Positions 24,259-33,319 are shown, numbered from the stretch's first letter. The stretch: DNA of 64,000 nucleotides from Pseudolabrys sp. Root1462 (GCF_001426945.1 NZ_LMFS01000001.1:2412609-2476608); one strand, 5' to 3'. Numbers and translations: made by a program. The notes: generated from the sequence alone by a model not told the origin.

Positions 24259-26618
24259 GCGGCCTGCTCCGACTTTTCGCGCGCCTGCGCGAATTTCGCG
24301 AGTAGCCGGCCGGGCGTGATTGGCAAGGTGTCGACCTCGACGCCGAGAAACGCCAAGGCGTCGTTGACTGCGTTGGCAATCGCTGCCGGCGGGCCAATCG
24401 CGCCGCCTTCCCCAATGCCCTTCTGACCAAAGCGGCTGATCGGCGACGGAAACTCCATATGCTCGACCGCGAAAGCCGGGATTTCACAGGCCCCGGGCAG
24501 ATGATAGTCGGCAAAAGTCGCCGCCATGGGCTGGCCGCTTTCGTCGTAACGCATTTCCTCGTAGAGCGCGGTGCCGATGCCCTGCGCCGCACCGCCATAA
24601 ATTTGGCCGTCCACGACCATGGGGTTGATCAAAACGCCGCCATCCTCGACGATTTTGTAGTCCAGGATTTCGACCGAACCGAGCTCCGGATCGACCGCGA
24701 CTACGGCGGCATGGCAGGCGTAAGAGAAGGTGCCGGTGTCGCGCTGCGTCTTGTAGCCCTGCGTCACCTCAAGCCCGGCCGGATCGACATCAGCCGGGAG
24801 ATCCTGCGGGCGACGGTACCAAATGGTGCCGATGTCCCTGATCGAGATTTCGCCGGCAGCAGCTCGGGCCATGCCGTCCGCAAGGACCACCGAGTCGGGA
24901 TCGGCTTGCAGCAGATGGCCGGCGATCTTCCGAATGCGTCCGGCCAGAACATCGCAGGCCGCCGCGACGGCGCCGCCAGCCATGACGGCGCAACGCGAAC
25001 CCCAGGTGCCGGTCGAATACGGCGTCAACGCCGTATCCCCATGGACGACCTTGACCCTGCGCGGCGCAACGCCAAGGACCTCGTTGGCGATCTGCGCCAG
25101 CGTCGTCTCCAGGCTCTGACCGTGACTTTGCACCCCGACACGCAATTCCAGGCCACCGTCCGGCGTCAACCTTGCCGTCGCCTGCTCGAAGCCCGGCACC
25201 ATGGGGATGCCCCACCCTGAATAGACCGACGTGCCGTGGGCACCTTGCTCACAAAAGATCGCGAACCCGACGCCGATCTTGCGGCCATCCGCTTCGCCGG
25301 CAGCCTGACGCGCTCGAATGGCCGGCAGATCAATCGACGCCACAGCGCGGTCGAGACATTCGACGTAGTCGCCGCTGTCGAAAATCTTCTTCGTAATATT
25401 GACGAAAGGCATCTGCTCCGGCCTGACCAGATTCTGGCGGCGGATCGTCTCCGGCGGAAGGTTCAATTCGCGCGCGATGGAGTCGAGCAGAACTTCAAGC
25501 GCGAAGCACACGCCGGTGCGCGCAACACCGCGGAATGGCAGGATCGGCGGCTTGTTTGATGCAATCGACCAGGTGCGACACCGGTAGCCGGGAAACTGAT
25601 ATGGTCCCGGCAAGATACTGGCGACCTGGGCTGCCTCGAGACACGCGGAAAACGGATAGGCGGAATAAGCGCCTGAATCGACAATGGCGTCGCAATCGAT
25701 CGCCAGCAAGCGGCCGTCGGCGGCGGCATAGCCCGTGATCTCGTAGTGATGTTCACGGCAGTTCGCGTTTCCCGTCAGGTGTTCGCGCCGGTCTTCGATC
25801 CAGCGCATCGGCAGTCTGAGCGTCATGGCCAGATACGCGAGACATACCTCCTCCGACAGCAGGATGCCCTTGTAACCAAATCCGCCGCCGACATCGGGGG
25901 CGACGACCCGTATCATGCCCTGATCGATACCGAGACATTCGGCTAGACCGTTGCGCACGATATGCGGCATCTGGGTCGACGTACAAACGACGAGTTGCTC
26001 CGCCGAATTGTCCCAGTAAGCCACCACGCCGCGGCCTTCCATGGGCGCCATGCTCTGGCGGGCGGTGCGAAATGTGCGCTTTACAACCACCGCCGCATCC
26101 CGCACGGCCGCATCGAAATTGGTGTCGACCGAAGTCTCCAGAAATACGTTTTCCGGCCAGTCTTCATGGACGAGCGGTGCGCCGGGGTCGCGGGCGCGCG
26201 TCATTTCGCTCACGGCCGGCAACTCATCGAGATCGAGCGACACCATTTCGGCGATGTCTTCGGCTTCGGCGCGGGACGCCGCAACACAGGCGGCGAGCGG
26301 CTCGCCGACATGACGTACCTTCTCCCACGCCAGCACCGGTTGCACCGAGCTCCGGAATCCCGGCAATCCGGAATCGGCCTTTATCCCCTGAACGCCTTTC
26401 AGGTCGGCCATTACGAATATCGCGGACTCGTGCGCTGGCGGCTTGCCGACCGAACGTATGCGCGCATGGGCGAGCGGACTGCGCACGAACGCAACGTCCA
26501 GCATGCCGGGAAGCCGAATATCGGCAATGAACCGGCCACGGCCCCGCAGATAGCGATCGTCCTCCAACCGGAGAACGGATGAGCCGACGCCTTCAAGACT
26601 CTTGGTTACGTCGCGCAT
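24255..26618 (-). CDS. Molybdenum hydroxylase large, molybdopterin-binding subunit (CoxL form II-like)
   Basis: Catalytic subunit (787 aa from the chosen start) of a xanthine oxidase-family hydroxylase. Markers: SVLRLEDDRYLRGRGRF at the N-terminus, PDVGGGFGYKG, the active-site loop PFRGVARTG (about residues 361-369), and GQKGIGEGGAIGPPA with the catalytic Glu near the C-terminus. CO dehydrogenases carry AYRCSFR in that loop, so this enzyme is not a CO dehydrogenase; it probably hydroxylates an N-heterocycle or aldehyde. The start at 26618 (MRDVTKSLEG) matches the family N-terminus; an in-frame ATG at 26696 adds 26 unsupported residues. Confidence 0.9.
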   Translation of the reverse strand: MRDVTKSLEGVGSSVLRLEDDRYLRGRGRFIADIRLPGMLDVAFVRSPLAHARIRSVGKPPAHESAIFVMADLKGVQGIKADSGLPGFRSSVQPVLAWEKVRHVGEPLAACVAASRAEAEDIAEMVSLDLDELPAVSEMTRARDPGAPLVHEDWPENVFLETSVDTNFDAAVRDAAVVVKRTFRTARQSMAPMEGRGVVAYWDNSAEQLVVCTSTQMPHIVRNGLAECLGIDQGMIRVVAPDVGGGFGYKGILLSEEVCLAYLAMTLRLPMRWIEDRREHLTGNANCREHHYEITGYAAADGRLLAIDCDAIVDSGAYSAYPFSACLEAAQVASILPGPYQFPGYRCRTWSIASNKPPILPFRGVARTGVCFALEVLLDSIARELNLPPETIRRQNLVRPEQMPFVNITKKIFDSGDYVECLDRAVASIDLPAIRARQAAGEADGRKIGVGFAIFCEQGAHGTSVYSGWGIPMVPGFEQATARLTPDGGLELRVGVQSHGQSLETTLAQIANEVLGVAPRRVKVVHGDTALTPYSTGTWGSRCAVMAGGAVAAACDVLAGRIRKIAGHLLQADPDSVVLADGMARAAAGEISIRDIGTIWYRRPQDLPADVDPAGLEVTQGYKTQRDTGTFSYACHAAVVAVDPELGSVEILDYKIVEDGGVLINPMVVDGQIYGGAAQGIGTALYEEMRYDESGQPMAATFADYHLPGACEIPAFAVEHMEFPSPISRFGQKGIGEGGAIGPPAAIANAVNDALAFLGVEVDTLPITPGRLLAKFAQAREKSEQAA

Positions 26619-27130
26619 CGAGCCGATGCTCCATCTTTCCGAGGCATCTCTCACTGCGATTACAGACGACCCTGTCGGCCTACGCCTCGAGCCCACGCTA
26701 TCCGCGACCAGGTTCGCAAGTGTTGTGCCAAACCTTGGTGCCGCGTAATCGCGCTAAGCCGCTTCTTCGAGGCTCAACGGTGTTGTGGCTGCATACAATA
26801 CGTGCACGGCGCGGCGAGCATTTGGGCATTCGTCCTTATACTGATGATTGCCGTACTGACGATTTCGCTGGCTGATCGAAATCAGGTCCGACGCAACCTC
26901 GAGCCGACGCCGCGGCGTACCGATTTCGCCTGCAAATCGGGCCGGCAGGCGCCAAGCAGCAACGGCCCCCTGGCCACTGGCATACCGCTTGCAAGCCTGA
27001 TCGCCGACTGGGGTTTCGACGGCGGAGGCCGGGACCATCGGGCGTCCGGTCGCAAGTCACGCCAAGCTTATGCTCATGGCCAGATGTTCATGGCTCATCG
27101 CAGAGGGCTTGGCCAACCAACGAGGCACCC
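26619..27130. other. Divergent intergenic region, 512 bp, coxL operon / amino-acid ABC operon
   Basis: No convincing gene: the open frames across it are short and carry no recognisable motif. It must hold the promoters of the coxL operon (minus) and the importer-DUF1989 operon (plus). The repeated TACTGAYGATT-type elements at 26832-26864 are the only distinctive signal. I saw no guanidine-type riboswitch pattern. Confidence 0.55.
26832..26864. promoter_or_regulatory. Tandem TACTGAYGATT elements, candidate operator
   Basis: Two tandem copies, ATACTGATGATT (26839-26850 region) and GTACTGACGATT (26853-26864), resemble the ATACTGACGATT that overlaps the palindrome at 18791. The first copy is preceded by GTCCTT, so 26832-26845 matches the 14-bp palindrome at 18791 in 11 positions. 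Position between two divergent operons suggests coordinate control with the amidohydrolase gene. Confidence 0.4.
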
Positions 27131-27991
27131 ATGACCGCTTCCGCATTCTTCCGCTCGAGCCGCAGCGCGGCGCTTCAGCGGATGCCCATCGTCGCCATCG
27201 CAGCGCTGGCGCTGGCCGGCATCAGTCTGACTGTCAACGCCGTCCCGGCGCGAGCCGAAGGTCTCAAAGACATCACGGCACGTGGCTTCGCCACCGCCGT
27301 GACCGAAGACGACTTCAAGCCGTTTGAATTCATGGAGGATGGCGTCTCCAAGGGCTACGATAACGACCTCCTGGCCGAAGTCAGGAAGCACGTTCCCTTC
27401 AAGATCAATCAGCAGATCCTGCCATGGTCCGGCATTCTGCCTGGCGTCACGACCGGCAAATACGATATCGCCGTGACCGCGGTTCTGGTCACCGAAGTCC
27501 GCAAACCGACCTTCGAGTTCTCGAGCCCTGTCGCACAATCGACGACGTTCTATGCCACCAAGGCCGGCGCCAAGATCACCGATCTCAACGGCAAGACCGT
27601 GGGTGCGCAAGCCGGCTCTGCCATGCTCGCCGAACTCAAGGTGTTCGACACAGAGCTCAAGGCCAAGGGCGGCGCCGGTCTCAAGAAGATCGTCGAATAC
27701 CCCTCGAACCCGGAAGCCTACCAGGATCTCGCGCTCGGCCGCACCGACGCGGTTGTGAATACCGAGATCAACCTGCGCTCTCTGCTGAAGGAAAAGCCGG
27801 GCGTGTTCGAACTCGGAACAGCGGTGTCAAAGCCGGTCTACATCGCTTGGGCGATGCAGAAGGGCAATGCCGAATTCGCCAAGGTGATCGACGATGCCAT
27901 TCTGGCCGTGCGCAAGAGCGGCAAGATGTATGAGCTGCAGGAGAAGTGGTTCGGCGTCGCTTTCAAGGACATGGCCGAGACGGTCAAGTAA
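27131..27991 (+). CDS. ABC importer periplasmic binding protein, polar amino-acid type (SBP_bac_3)
   Basis: Periplasmic receptor (286 aa) with a signal peptide of about 42 residues ending near ARA-E. Family 3 landmarks: FATAVTEDDFKPFEFMEDG after the mature start, GYDNDLLAEV, GKYDIAVTAVLVTEVRKPTF and TVGAQAGSAM. It binds an amino acid, an opine or a guanidino acid in systems of this class. It heads an operon with two permeases, one ATPase and three DUF1989 genes, so the ligand is probably the DUF1989 pathway substrate. GAGG precedes the ATG. Confidence 0.92.
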   Translation: MTASAFFRSSRSAALQRMPIVAIAALALAGISLTVNAVPARAEGLKDITARGFATAVTEDDFKPFEFMEDGVSKGYDNDLLAEVRKHVPFKINQQILPWSGILPGVTTGKYDIAVTAVLVTEVRKPTFEFSSPVAQSTTFYATKAGAKITDLNGKTVGAQAGSAMLAELKVFDTELKAKGGAGLKKIVEYPSNPEAYQDLALGRTDAVVNTEINLRSLLKEKPGVFELGTAVSKPVYIAWAMQKGNAEFAKVIDDAILAVRKSGKMYELQEKWFGVAFKDMAETVK

Positions 27992-28014
27992 GATCACAGG
28001 CGGGGCCGCGGCTC

Positions 28015-28662
28015 GTGACAACCTATGACTATTTCAGCATCGCCTACGGCGCGCTGGCGACGGTTTCCCTGTCGCTCATCAGCATCGTACTCGGCGTTCC
28101 GCTGGGACTTGGGTTGGCGCTTATCCGTTGGTCCCGCCTGCCCGTTCTGAACCAGTTGACGATAGGCTATGTCAGCATCGTACGGACCTGCCCGTCGGTC
28201 ACGCTCGTTCTCTTGATCTTTTACGCCCTGCCGGTCGTCGGCATTTCGATGGAGCCCTTGCCCGCCGCCATTCTCACGCTCACTCTGAGCACCGCGGCGT
28301 TCAACACCGAGATCTGGCGCAGCGCGCTGGCGAACTTCCCGCGCGACCAATATGACGCCGCGCTGACGGTCGGCATGCGCCGCGGCCTGCGCTTCCGCCG
28401 CATCGTCCTGCCGCAGATCGTGCGCAGCAGCCTGCCCGCTTTGGTCAACGAAATGACGTTGCAGATCAAAAGCACGCCGGCCGTTGCCGTCATCGGCATC
28501 GTTGAAATCACCCGTGCTGCCATTCGGGTCGGCGCGCGGACCTACGATCCCCTGCCGCCCTTCGTCGTTGCCCTGGTGCTGTACAGCCTGATCGTGTTCG
28601 TCTTCGTCAAGACCCAACGCACCATTGAACGGCGCTACGCTCAGGCCGGAGCACCGGCATGA
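28015..28662 (+). CDS. Amino-acid ABC importer permease (HisM/HisQ type)
   Basis: Membrane subunit (215 aa). His/Glu/Gln/Arg-type landmarks are SIVRTCPSVTLVLLIFYALP, AFNTEIWRSALANFPRDQYD, and the EAA loop RRIVLPQIVRSSLPALVNEM. The GTG at 28015 is chosen as start: it directly precedes the family-typical TTYDYFSIAYGALATV segment, and the in-frame region before it overlaps the receptor gene. It overlaps the next permease by 4 bp. Confidence 0.9.
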   Translation: MTTYDYFSIAYGALATVSLSLISIVLGVPLGLGLALIRWSRLPVLNQLTIGYVSIVRTCPSVTLVLLIFYALPVVGISMEPLPAAILTLTLSTAAFNTEIWRSALANFPRDQYDAALTVGMRRGLRFRRIVLPQIVRSSLPALVNEMTLQIKSTPAVAVIGIVEITRAAIRVGARTYDPLPPFVVALVLYSLIVFVFVKTQRTIERRYAQAGAPA

Positions 28663-29312
28663 ACGAATTTGCGATCGTCTGGCAGCACCGGGACCTGCTC
28701 CTGATCGGCTTCGAGAATACGCTGATCATCGTCGCGTTAGGCGCGACTGGCGCGTTGGCTCTCGGCATCCTGCTGACGATACCGCTGATGTCGTCCAGGC
28801 CGGGCATCGTCGCGCTCGGCGCGGCCTATGTCGATGCCATGCGATGCGTTCCGTTTCTGCTGTTCGTCTATCTCATCTATTTCGGTTTCCCGACATTCGG
28901 CATCCAGTTCGATAACTGGTGGGCCGGCGTCGTCGCCCTCATTCTGTACAACGCGGCCTACATGGCGGAGCTGCTGCGCGCGGCCTGGAAGAACCTGCCG
29001 AAGGAAGCAATCGAAGCCGGCCATGCTTTTGGCTTTACGGGATGGGGCCTGTTTCGCCGCATCATCATCCCGCCGGTGCTGTATTCCTCATTGCCGCTGA
29101 TCGGCAATCAACTGGTGCAGATCGTCAAGGACAGCGCCTTCCTGACCGTCATCGCGGTCGCCGAACTCACTCATGAGGCAACATCCCTGCAGACCACCTA
29201 CTTCGTGCCCTTTGCCTCGTTTGTCGCCGCTGTTTTCCTGTACTGGATGACCTGCATGACCATTGAAACCGGCGTCGCGTTCGCCAATCGGCTGGCCGAG
29301 GACAGGCGATGA
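28659..29312 (+). CDS. Amino-acid ABC importer permease (HisM/HisQ type)
   Basis: Second membrane subunit (217 aa). Landmarks: [20 protein letters not shown] at the first membrane segment, [40 protein letters not shown], and the EAA loop [24 protein letters not shown] overlaps at both ends couple it to its neighbours. It pairs with the preceding permease. Confidence 0.92.
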   Translation: MNEFAIVWQHRDLLLIGFENTLIIVALGATGALALGILLTIPLMSSRPGIVALGAAYVDAMRCVPFLLFVYLIYFGFPTFGIQFDNWWAGVVALILYNAAYMAELLRAAWKNLPKEAIEAGHAFGFTGWGLFRRIIIPPVLYSSLPLIGNQLVQIVKDSAFLTVIAVAELTHEATSLQTTYFVPFASFVAAVFLYWMTCMTIETGVAFANRLAEDRR

Positions 29313-30133
29313 CGAACAGCTCCGCAGTCCGCATGCCCGAGGCCCCGGCGGCGAGCGGCGCCGAACAACCGGTTGTCCTCGAAGTCAGCGGCCTGTCCAA
29401 GTGCTTTGGCTCCAACACCGTCCTGCGCGACATCAGCCTCAAGATCCATAAGGGCGAAACGGTCTGCCTGCTCGGCCCCTCCGGCTCGGGAAAATCCACA
29501 CTCCTGCGCTGCATGAACTGGCTCGAGGAGCCGGACGGCGGCACCGTGGTTCTGAATGGTCAGCGCGTCGGTATGCGTCCCGGCGGCAGCGTCCGCATGA
29601 GCGATCGCGATCTGGCGGCGGCCCGCACCCACATCGGCATGGTGTTCCAGCATTTCGCGCTGTGGCCGCATATGACCGTGCTGCAGAATGTCATGGAAGC
29701 TCCGGTTTACGTGCTCAAGCGCCCGACCGCCGAAGTGCGCGCCGAAGCCGAAGCACTGCTGGCGCGGGTCGGCCTTGCCGAAAAACTCGACAGTTTTCCG
29801 GCGCGGCTCTCGGGCGGGCAGAAACAGCGAGTCGCCATCGCCCGATGTCTGGCCATGAAGCCGGATGTCATCCTGTTCGACGAGCCGACCAGTTCGCTCG
29901 ATCCGGAGCTCGTCGGCGAGGTCCTCAGCGTCATGCAGGATTTGGTGCGCGACGGCATGACCATGGTCGTCGTAACCCACGAGATGAGCTTCGCGCGCGA
30001 CGTCGCAAGTCGCGTCGTCTTCATGGATAACGGCCAGATCGTCGAAACTGGGTATCCCGAGGAATTCTTCGCGGCCCCGAAGTCCGATCGCGCCCGCCAA
30101 TTCCTCATGCGCTACGCGGCCAGAGGCCAATGA
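29309..30133 (+). CDS. Amino-acid ABC importer ATPase (GlnQ/HisP type)
   Basis: ATPase (274 aa). Walker [10 protein letters not shown] is at residues 56-64, the Q-loop is in [18 protein letters not shown], the signature is [15 protein letters not shown], Walker B is [14 protein letters not shown], and the H-loop is [13 protein letters not shown]. About 20 extra polar residues precede the domain. The start overlaps the permease stop by ATGA. It energises the importer at 27131-29312; the first DUF1989 gene begins 44 bp downstream. Confidence 0.94.
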   Translation: MTNSSAVRMPEAPAASGAEQPVVLEVSGLSKCFGSNTVLRDISLKIHKGETVCLLGPSGSGKSTLLRCMNWLEEPDGGTVVLNGQRVGMRPGGSVRMSDRDLAAARTHIGMVFQHFALWPHMTVLQNVMEAPVYVLKRPTAEVRAEAEALLARVGLAEKLDSFPARLSGGQKQRVAIARCLAMKPDVILFDEPTSSLDPELVGEVLSVMQDLVRDGMTMVVVTHEMSFARDVASRVVFMDNGQIVETGYPEEFFAAPKSDRARQFLMRYAARGQ

Positions 30134-30177
30134 CGAGAAGCATCCGGCGCCAATTGCCGGCAACAGGGAGCATGAAC

Positions 30178-30825
30178 ATGACAGCGACCGCCGCCGCCCT
30201 TGCAACCGCCGAGTTTCCCGGACTCGTCAGCCGTGAAGTTGTGTCGCCCGGTGGCAGATGGTCGCGGCGCATCGAGACTGGCCAGCGCCTTCGCATCGTC
30301 GACCTCGAAGGTCAGCAGGCCGTCGACTTCCTGTGCTACTCGGCGGAACTGCCGCTCGACCGCATCAATCTCCCCAATACGATCAAGCTCAACAAGTCGC
30401 TCTACATTACAAAGGGCTGCAAGATCTATTCGGACCACGCCAAAGTGCTTTTCACGGTGGTCGAAGATACCTGCGGCTTTCACGACACGCTGGCCGGCTG
30501 CTGCAGCAACGAGATCGATCTCGTCCGCTACAACGTCAAGAAAACCAAAAGCTGCCGAGCGAATTTCATCGCCGAACTGGCGACCTGGTCGATGGGCGCG
30601 TCCGAGATCGTACCCAACATCAATTTTTTCATGCGCGTGCCGTTCAAGGAAGACGGGCACGTCGTCATTTCCGACGGCATCTCCAAGCCGGGCGATCATG
30701 TCGAACTGCTGGCTGCGATGCCGGTTCTTGCCGTGCTGTCGAATTGCCCGCAGGAACTCAATCCAGCGGCCGGCTCGAAACCGACCCCGATCGAAGTGAT
30801 CGTTTACAATCCCGGCTCACCATGA
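30178..30825 (+). CDS. DUF1989 protein, UAAP2/CgdB-like (first of three)
   Basis: Urea carboxylase-associated family protein (215 aa). Landmarks: RLRIVDLEGQQAVDFLCYSA, LYITKGCKIYSDHAKVLFTV, DTCGFHDTLAGCCSNE, PNINFFMRVPFKEDG and SNCPQELNP...PTPIEV. The family includes CgdA and CgdB, which deiminate carboxyguanidine to allophanate in bacterial guanidine use. Its sequence follows the third gene (31556) closely, so both are of the shorter type. The start at 30178 is preferred over the ATG at 30172 because AGGGAG ends 7 nt before it. No carboxylase gene is nearby, so the substrate is probably not carboxyguanidine itself, or comes from elsewhere. Confidence 0.87.
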   Translation: MTATAAALATAEFPGLVSREVVSPGGRWSRRIETGQRLRIVDLEGQQAVDFLCYSAELPLDRINLPNTIKLNKSLYITKGCKIYSDHAKVLFTVVEDTCGFHDTLAGCCSNEIDLVRYNVKKTKSCRANFIAELATWSMGASEIVPNINFFMRVPFKEDGHVVISDGISKPGDHVELLAAMPVLAVLSNCPQELNPAAGSKPTPIEVIVYNPGSP

Positions 30826-31562
30826 CCGATCCCCTGTACGAGACCGTCATCGACGGCGGCAAACATTGGTCGTTTACCGCGCGCCGCGGCACCCTCCTGA
30901 CGCTCACCGACCGTGCGGGCGGCGCCAATGTCGGCATGCTGTTCTACAATCCGCAGAATCCGCTGGAACGCTACAACGCGCCGGATACGCTGAAATGCCA
31001 GCAGACCTTCCGGCTTACGCGCGGCCACTGCCTCTATTCGGATATGGGCCGGATATTCTGCTCCATCGTCGCCGATACGGTCGGCTGGCACGACACGGTT
31101 GCCGGGAATAGCAACAAGGCGCTTGTCGCCGAACGCTGGGGCACCCGGACCTACCAGGATTACCGCAACGACTGGACCCAGAACGGCCACGATGCCTTCC
31201 TCGTGGAAGCTGGCAAATACGGGCTTGGCCGCCGCGATCTTGCCGCGAACGTGAACTGGTTCAGCAAGGTCGCGCCGGCAGCGGACGGCGCCCTGCACTT
31301 CGACAGTGCAAATTCGTCCGGCGGATCGTCCGTGGATTTGCGGTTCGAGATGGACACGCTGGTGCTGCTGCACACCTGCCCCCACCCGATGCATCCTCCG
31401 GGTCCCTACCCCCGCAAGCCGGTAGCCCTGCAATTTGGCAAGGCGGACCCAGTGGCCCCCGACGACTACTGCCTCAATCTGCGGCCGGAAAACGGACGCG
31501 GATTCAAGAACAACGAACTTTATCATCTGTGCAGCACCGAAACCGGAGCGCACACATGCTGA
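30822..31562 (+). CDS. DUF1989 protein, UAAP1/CgdA-like (second of three)
   Basis: Longer DUF1989 member (246 aa), matching the UAAP1 type: [75 protein letters not shown], and the specific C-terminal part [15 protein letters not shown] with [20 protein letters not shown]. In guanidine-degrading clusters a UAAP1-type and a UAAP2-type protein act together; here the flanking genes are both UAAP2-like. It overlaps the first gene by 4 bp and the third by 7 bp, so the three are translated as a unit. In-frame open sequence before 30822 is a shadow of the first gene. Confidence 0.87.
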   Translation: MTDPLYETVIDGGKHWSFTARRGTLLTLTDRAGGANVGMLFYNPQNPLERYNAPDTLKCQQTFRLTRGHCLYSDMGRIFCSIVADTVGWHDTVAGNSNKALVAERWGTRTYQDYRNDWTQNGHDAFLVEAGKYGLGRRDLAANVNWFSKVAPAADGALHFDSANSSGGSSVDLRFEMDTLVLLHTCPHPMHPPGPYPRKPVALQFGKADPVAPDDYCLNLRPENGRGFKNNELYHLCSTETGAHTC

Positions 31563-32200
31563 AGCAGAGTGCGCTCACGCCCGATACCGCGTGCTATCGC
31601 CAGGTCATTCCCGCCGGCGACTACTGGCTCAAGCGCATCGCAAAGGACCAGATCCTCCGGATCGTCGATGTGGAAGGCAATCAGGCAGCCGACACGCTCT
31701 TCTTCAGTGCCGAAGACCCGGCGGAGCGTTACAGCGCGGTCGACACCGTTCGCGCTCAAGGCAATGTCTATCTCGGCCTCGGCTCCAGGCTGATGTCGAC
31801 CGAGTGCAATGTCATGCTGGAAATCGTCGCCGACACGGTCGGGCAACACGACACCCTCGGCGGCGCCTGCGCGACCGAGTCCAATACTGTTCGCTATGCG
31901 CTCGACAAACGGACGATGCACGCCTGCCGCGACAGCTGGCTCCTGGCCATAGCGCAGCACGATGAATTCAAGCTGACCAAGCGCGATATCACGCACAACA
32001 TCAATTTCTTCATGAACGTCCCGGTGACGCCGGACGGCGGCCTGGACTTCGCCGATGGCGTCAGCGGGCCCGGCAAATATGTGGAAATGCGCGCCTGCAT
32101 GGACGTGATCGTCCTGATCTCGAACTGCCCGCAGCTCAACAATCCGTGCAACGCCTATAATCCGACACCGATTGAAATTCTGCTCTGGGACCCGGCGTGA
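31556..32200 (+). CDS. DUF1989 protein, UAAP2/CgdB-like (third of three)
   Basis: Short-type DUF1989 protein (214 aa): [72 protein letters not shown], and [20 protein letters not shown]. It starts at ATG 31556 inside the end of the preceding gene. Compared with the first gene it keeps the DT-x-G-x-HDT-x-x-G core and the second conserved NINFFM block, while the cysteine spacing in the core differs (ACATES against CCSNE). Candidate partner of the UAAP1-like protein. It is the last gene of the operon; a strong GC hairpin lies 78 bp downstream. Confidence 0.87.
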   Translation: MLKQSALTPDTACYRQVIPAGDYWLKRIAKDQILRIVDVEGNQAADTLFFSAEDPAERYSAVDTVRAQGNVYLGLGSRLMSTECNVMLEIVADTVGQHDTLGGACATESNTVRYALDKRTMHACRDSWLLAIAQHDEFKLTKRDITHNINFFMNVPVTPDGGLDFADGVSGPGKYVEMRACMDVIVLISNCPQLNNPCNAYNPTPIEILLWDPA

Positions 32201-32277
32201 CGGGGCGATAACGTTGGTCCAGATCGAGCAGGTCCGGCCGTATTCCGGCGCATTGACGGTCATTCTCCTGTCAAAGT

Positions 32278-32297
32278 CCGCGGCGCGGCCGCCGCGG
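32278..32297. terminator. GC-rich hairpin between convergent operons
   Basis: CCGCGGCG (32278-32285) and CGCCGCGG (32290-32297) form a perfect 8-bp all-GC stem with a CGGC tetraloop. It sits in the 120-bp gap between two convergent gene ends (32200 and 32321). There is no T-run on either side, so it may act as a transcription pause, an mRNA 3' stabiliser or a factor-assisted terminator in both directions. Confidence 0.5.
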
Positions 32298-32320
32298 GCT
32301 GTCGTATTGTCAGGACGCCG

Positions 32321-33289
32321 CTACTTCTTGCGCGGCGGAACCTGGAAGAACTCGGCCAATTGTTCTTTGGAAAGCGGCGCCGGCAGGAATTTGGAAGCCA
32401 CGGCGTCGGCCATGACGCTGTCCATGTCCTCGATGCGGTCCGGATCGAGCGCCGCTTCGGAATAGAACTCCGACACCGCCTTCTTGGTCAGGTTCTCCGG
32501 GATGCCGGAGAAGTCCTTGTAGTAAGCAAGAGCCTTCGGGTCGGTGTACATCCAGTGCAACGTCTCACGGTAGGCGTCCATGAAGCGCGCGATGACCTCC
32601 TTGTCCTTCTTCAGGCGATCGGCGTTGACGATGACCAGCCGGACGGTCTGGTTGCGCATCGACGGCACATCGCTGCCGCGACCGACGATGCGGATCTTGC
32701 CTTCGTCGATTTCCTTGAGGCCGAACGGCGGGGCCGCCCAACCGACGTCGACCTGATCGGACATCACGGCGGTCAGGGTCGCCGGCGGGCTGCCGGTCTT
32801 GGTCGGCTTGGATTTCAGGTCGAACGTCTTGACGAAGCCGAGCACGATCATGTTGGTGGACGAGCCGGCAGTCGAATAGGCGATCGTCGTCTTCTCGGTG
32901 GCATCCTTGATAGCCTTCAGCGGCGAGTCGGCCTTGACGTACCAATAGAGGTCGTTCGCACCGACGGTGGCGTTGCCGATACCGCGGACCGGCGCGCCCT
33001 TGGCGAAGGCGCCCAGGGCACCGCCCGTCCCCACGCCGATGCCGATATCGGCGGCGCCGGAGATAATGGTCTGCAGCGTCTCGCCGGCGCCGGCGGTGTA
33101 CAGAAGCTCCAGATCCAGATTGTGCTTCTTGAAGATGCCGGCGCGGTTGCCGAGTTCGGCGATCGCGGTTTCCCAGTTGCCACGCTGGCCGATGGCCAGC
33201 TTGAGGCTGTCGTTGGCCAGAGCGCCGGTTGCCGTCGCCGCCAGCATCGCCAGGGCGAGCGCGTGACGCCCCCATTGTCCGTACCGCAT
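32321..33289 (-). CDS. ABC importer periplasmic binding protein (NMT1/SsuA-like)
   Basis: Periplasmic receptor (322 aa). The signal peptide covers about residues 1-25 (cleavage near ALA-N). Mature landmarks: AELGNRAGIFKKHNLDLELL, TAGAGETLQTIISGAADIGI and a GAGTGG-like VGTGGALGAF segment. A strong GAAGGAGG site lies before the ATG. It is the last gene of the operon TPP enzyme-ATPase-permease-permease-receptor. The tail is basic (PPRKK). The ligand may be a 2-oxo acid or aromatic acid used by the TPP enzyme; that is inference from linkage. Confidence 0.9.
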   Translation of the reverse strand: MRYGQWGRHALALAMLAATATGALANDSLKLAIGQRGNWETAIAELGNRAGIFKKHNLDLELLYTAGAGETLQTIISGAADIGIGVGTGGALGAFAKGAPVRGIGNATVGANDLYWYVKADSPLKAIKDATEKTTIAYSTAGSSTNMIVLGFVKTFDLKSKPTKTGSPPATLTAVMSDQVDVGWAAPPFGLKEIDEGKIRIVGRGSDVPSMRNQTVRLVIVNADRLKKDKEVIARFMDAYRETLHWMYTDPKALAYYKDFSGIPENLTKKAVSEFYSEAALDPDRIEDMDSVMADAVASKFLPAPLSKEQLAEFFQVPPRKK

Positions 33290-33319
33290 TGTTTCCTCCT
33301 TCGGTTGCCGATTCTGGTC

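Noticed and set aside
24255-26618. Carbon monoxide dehydrogenase
   Set aside because: The active-site loop is PFRGVARTG, not AYRCSFR with its catalytic cysteine, and the gene order and fusions differ from cox operons.
26619-27130. Guanidine riboswitch upstream of the importer-DUF1989 operon
   Set aside because: I looked for the conserved motifs of known guanidine-sensing leaders and saw none; a covariance search would settle it.
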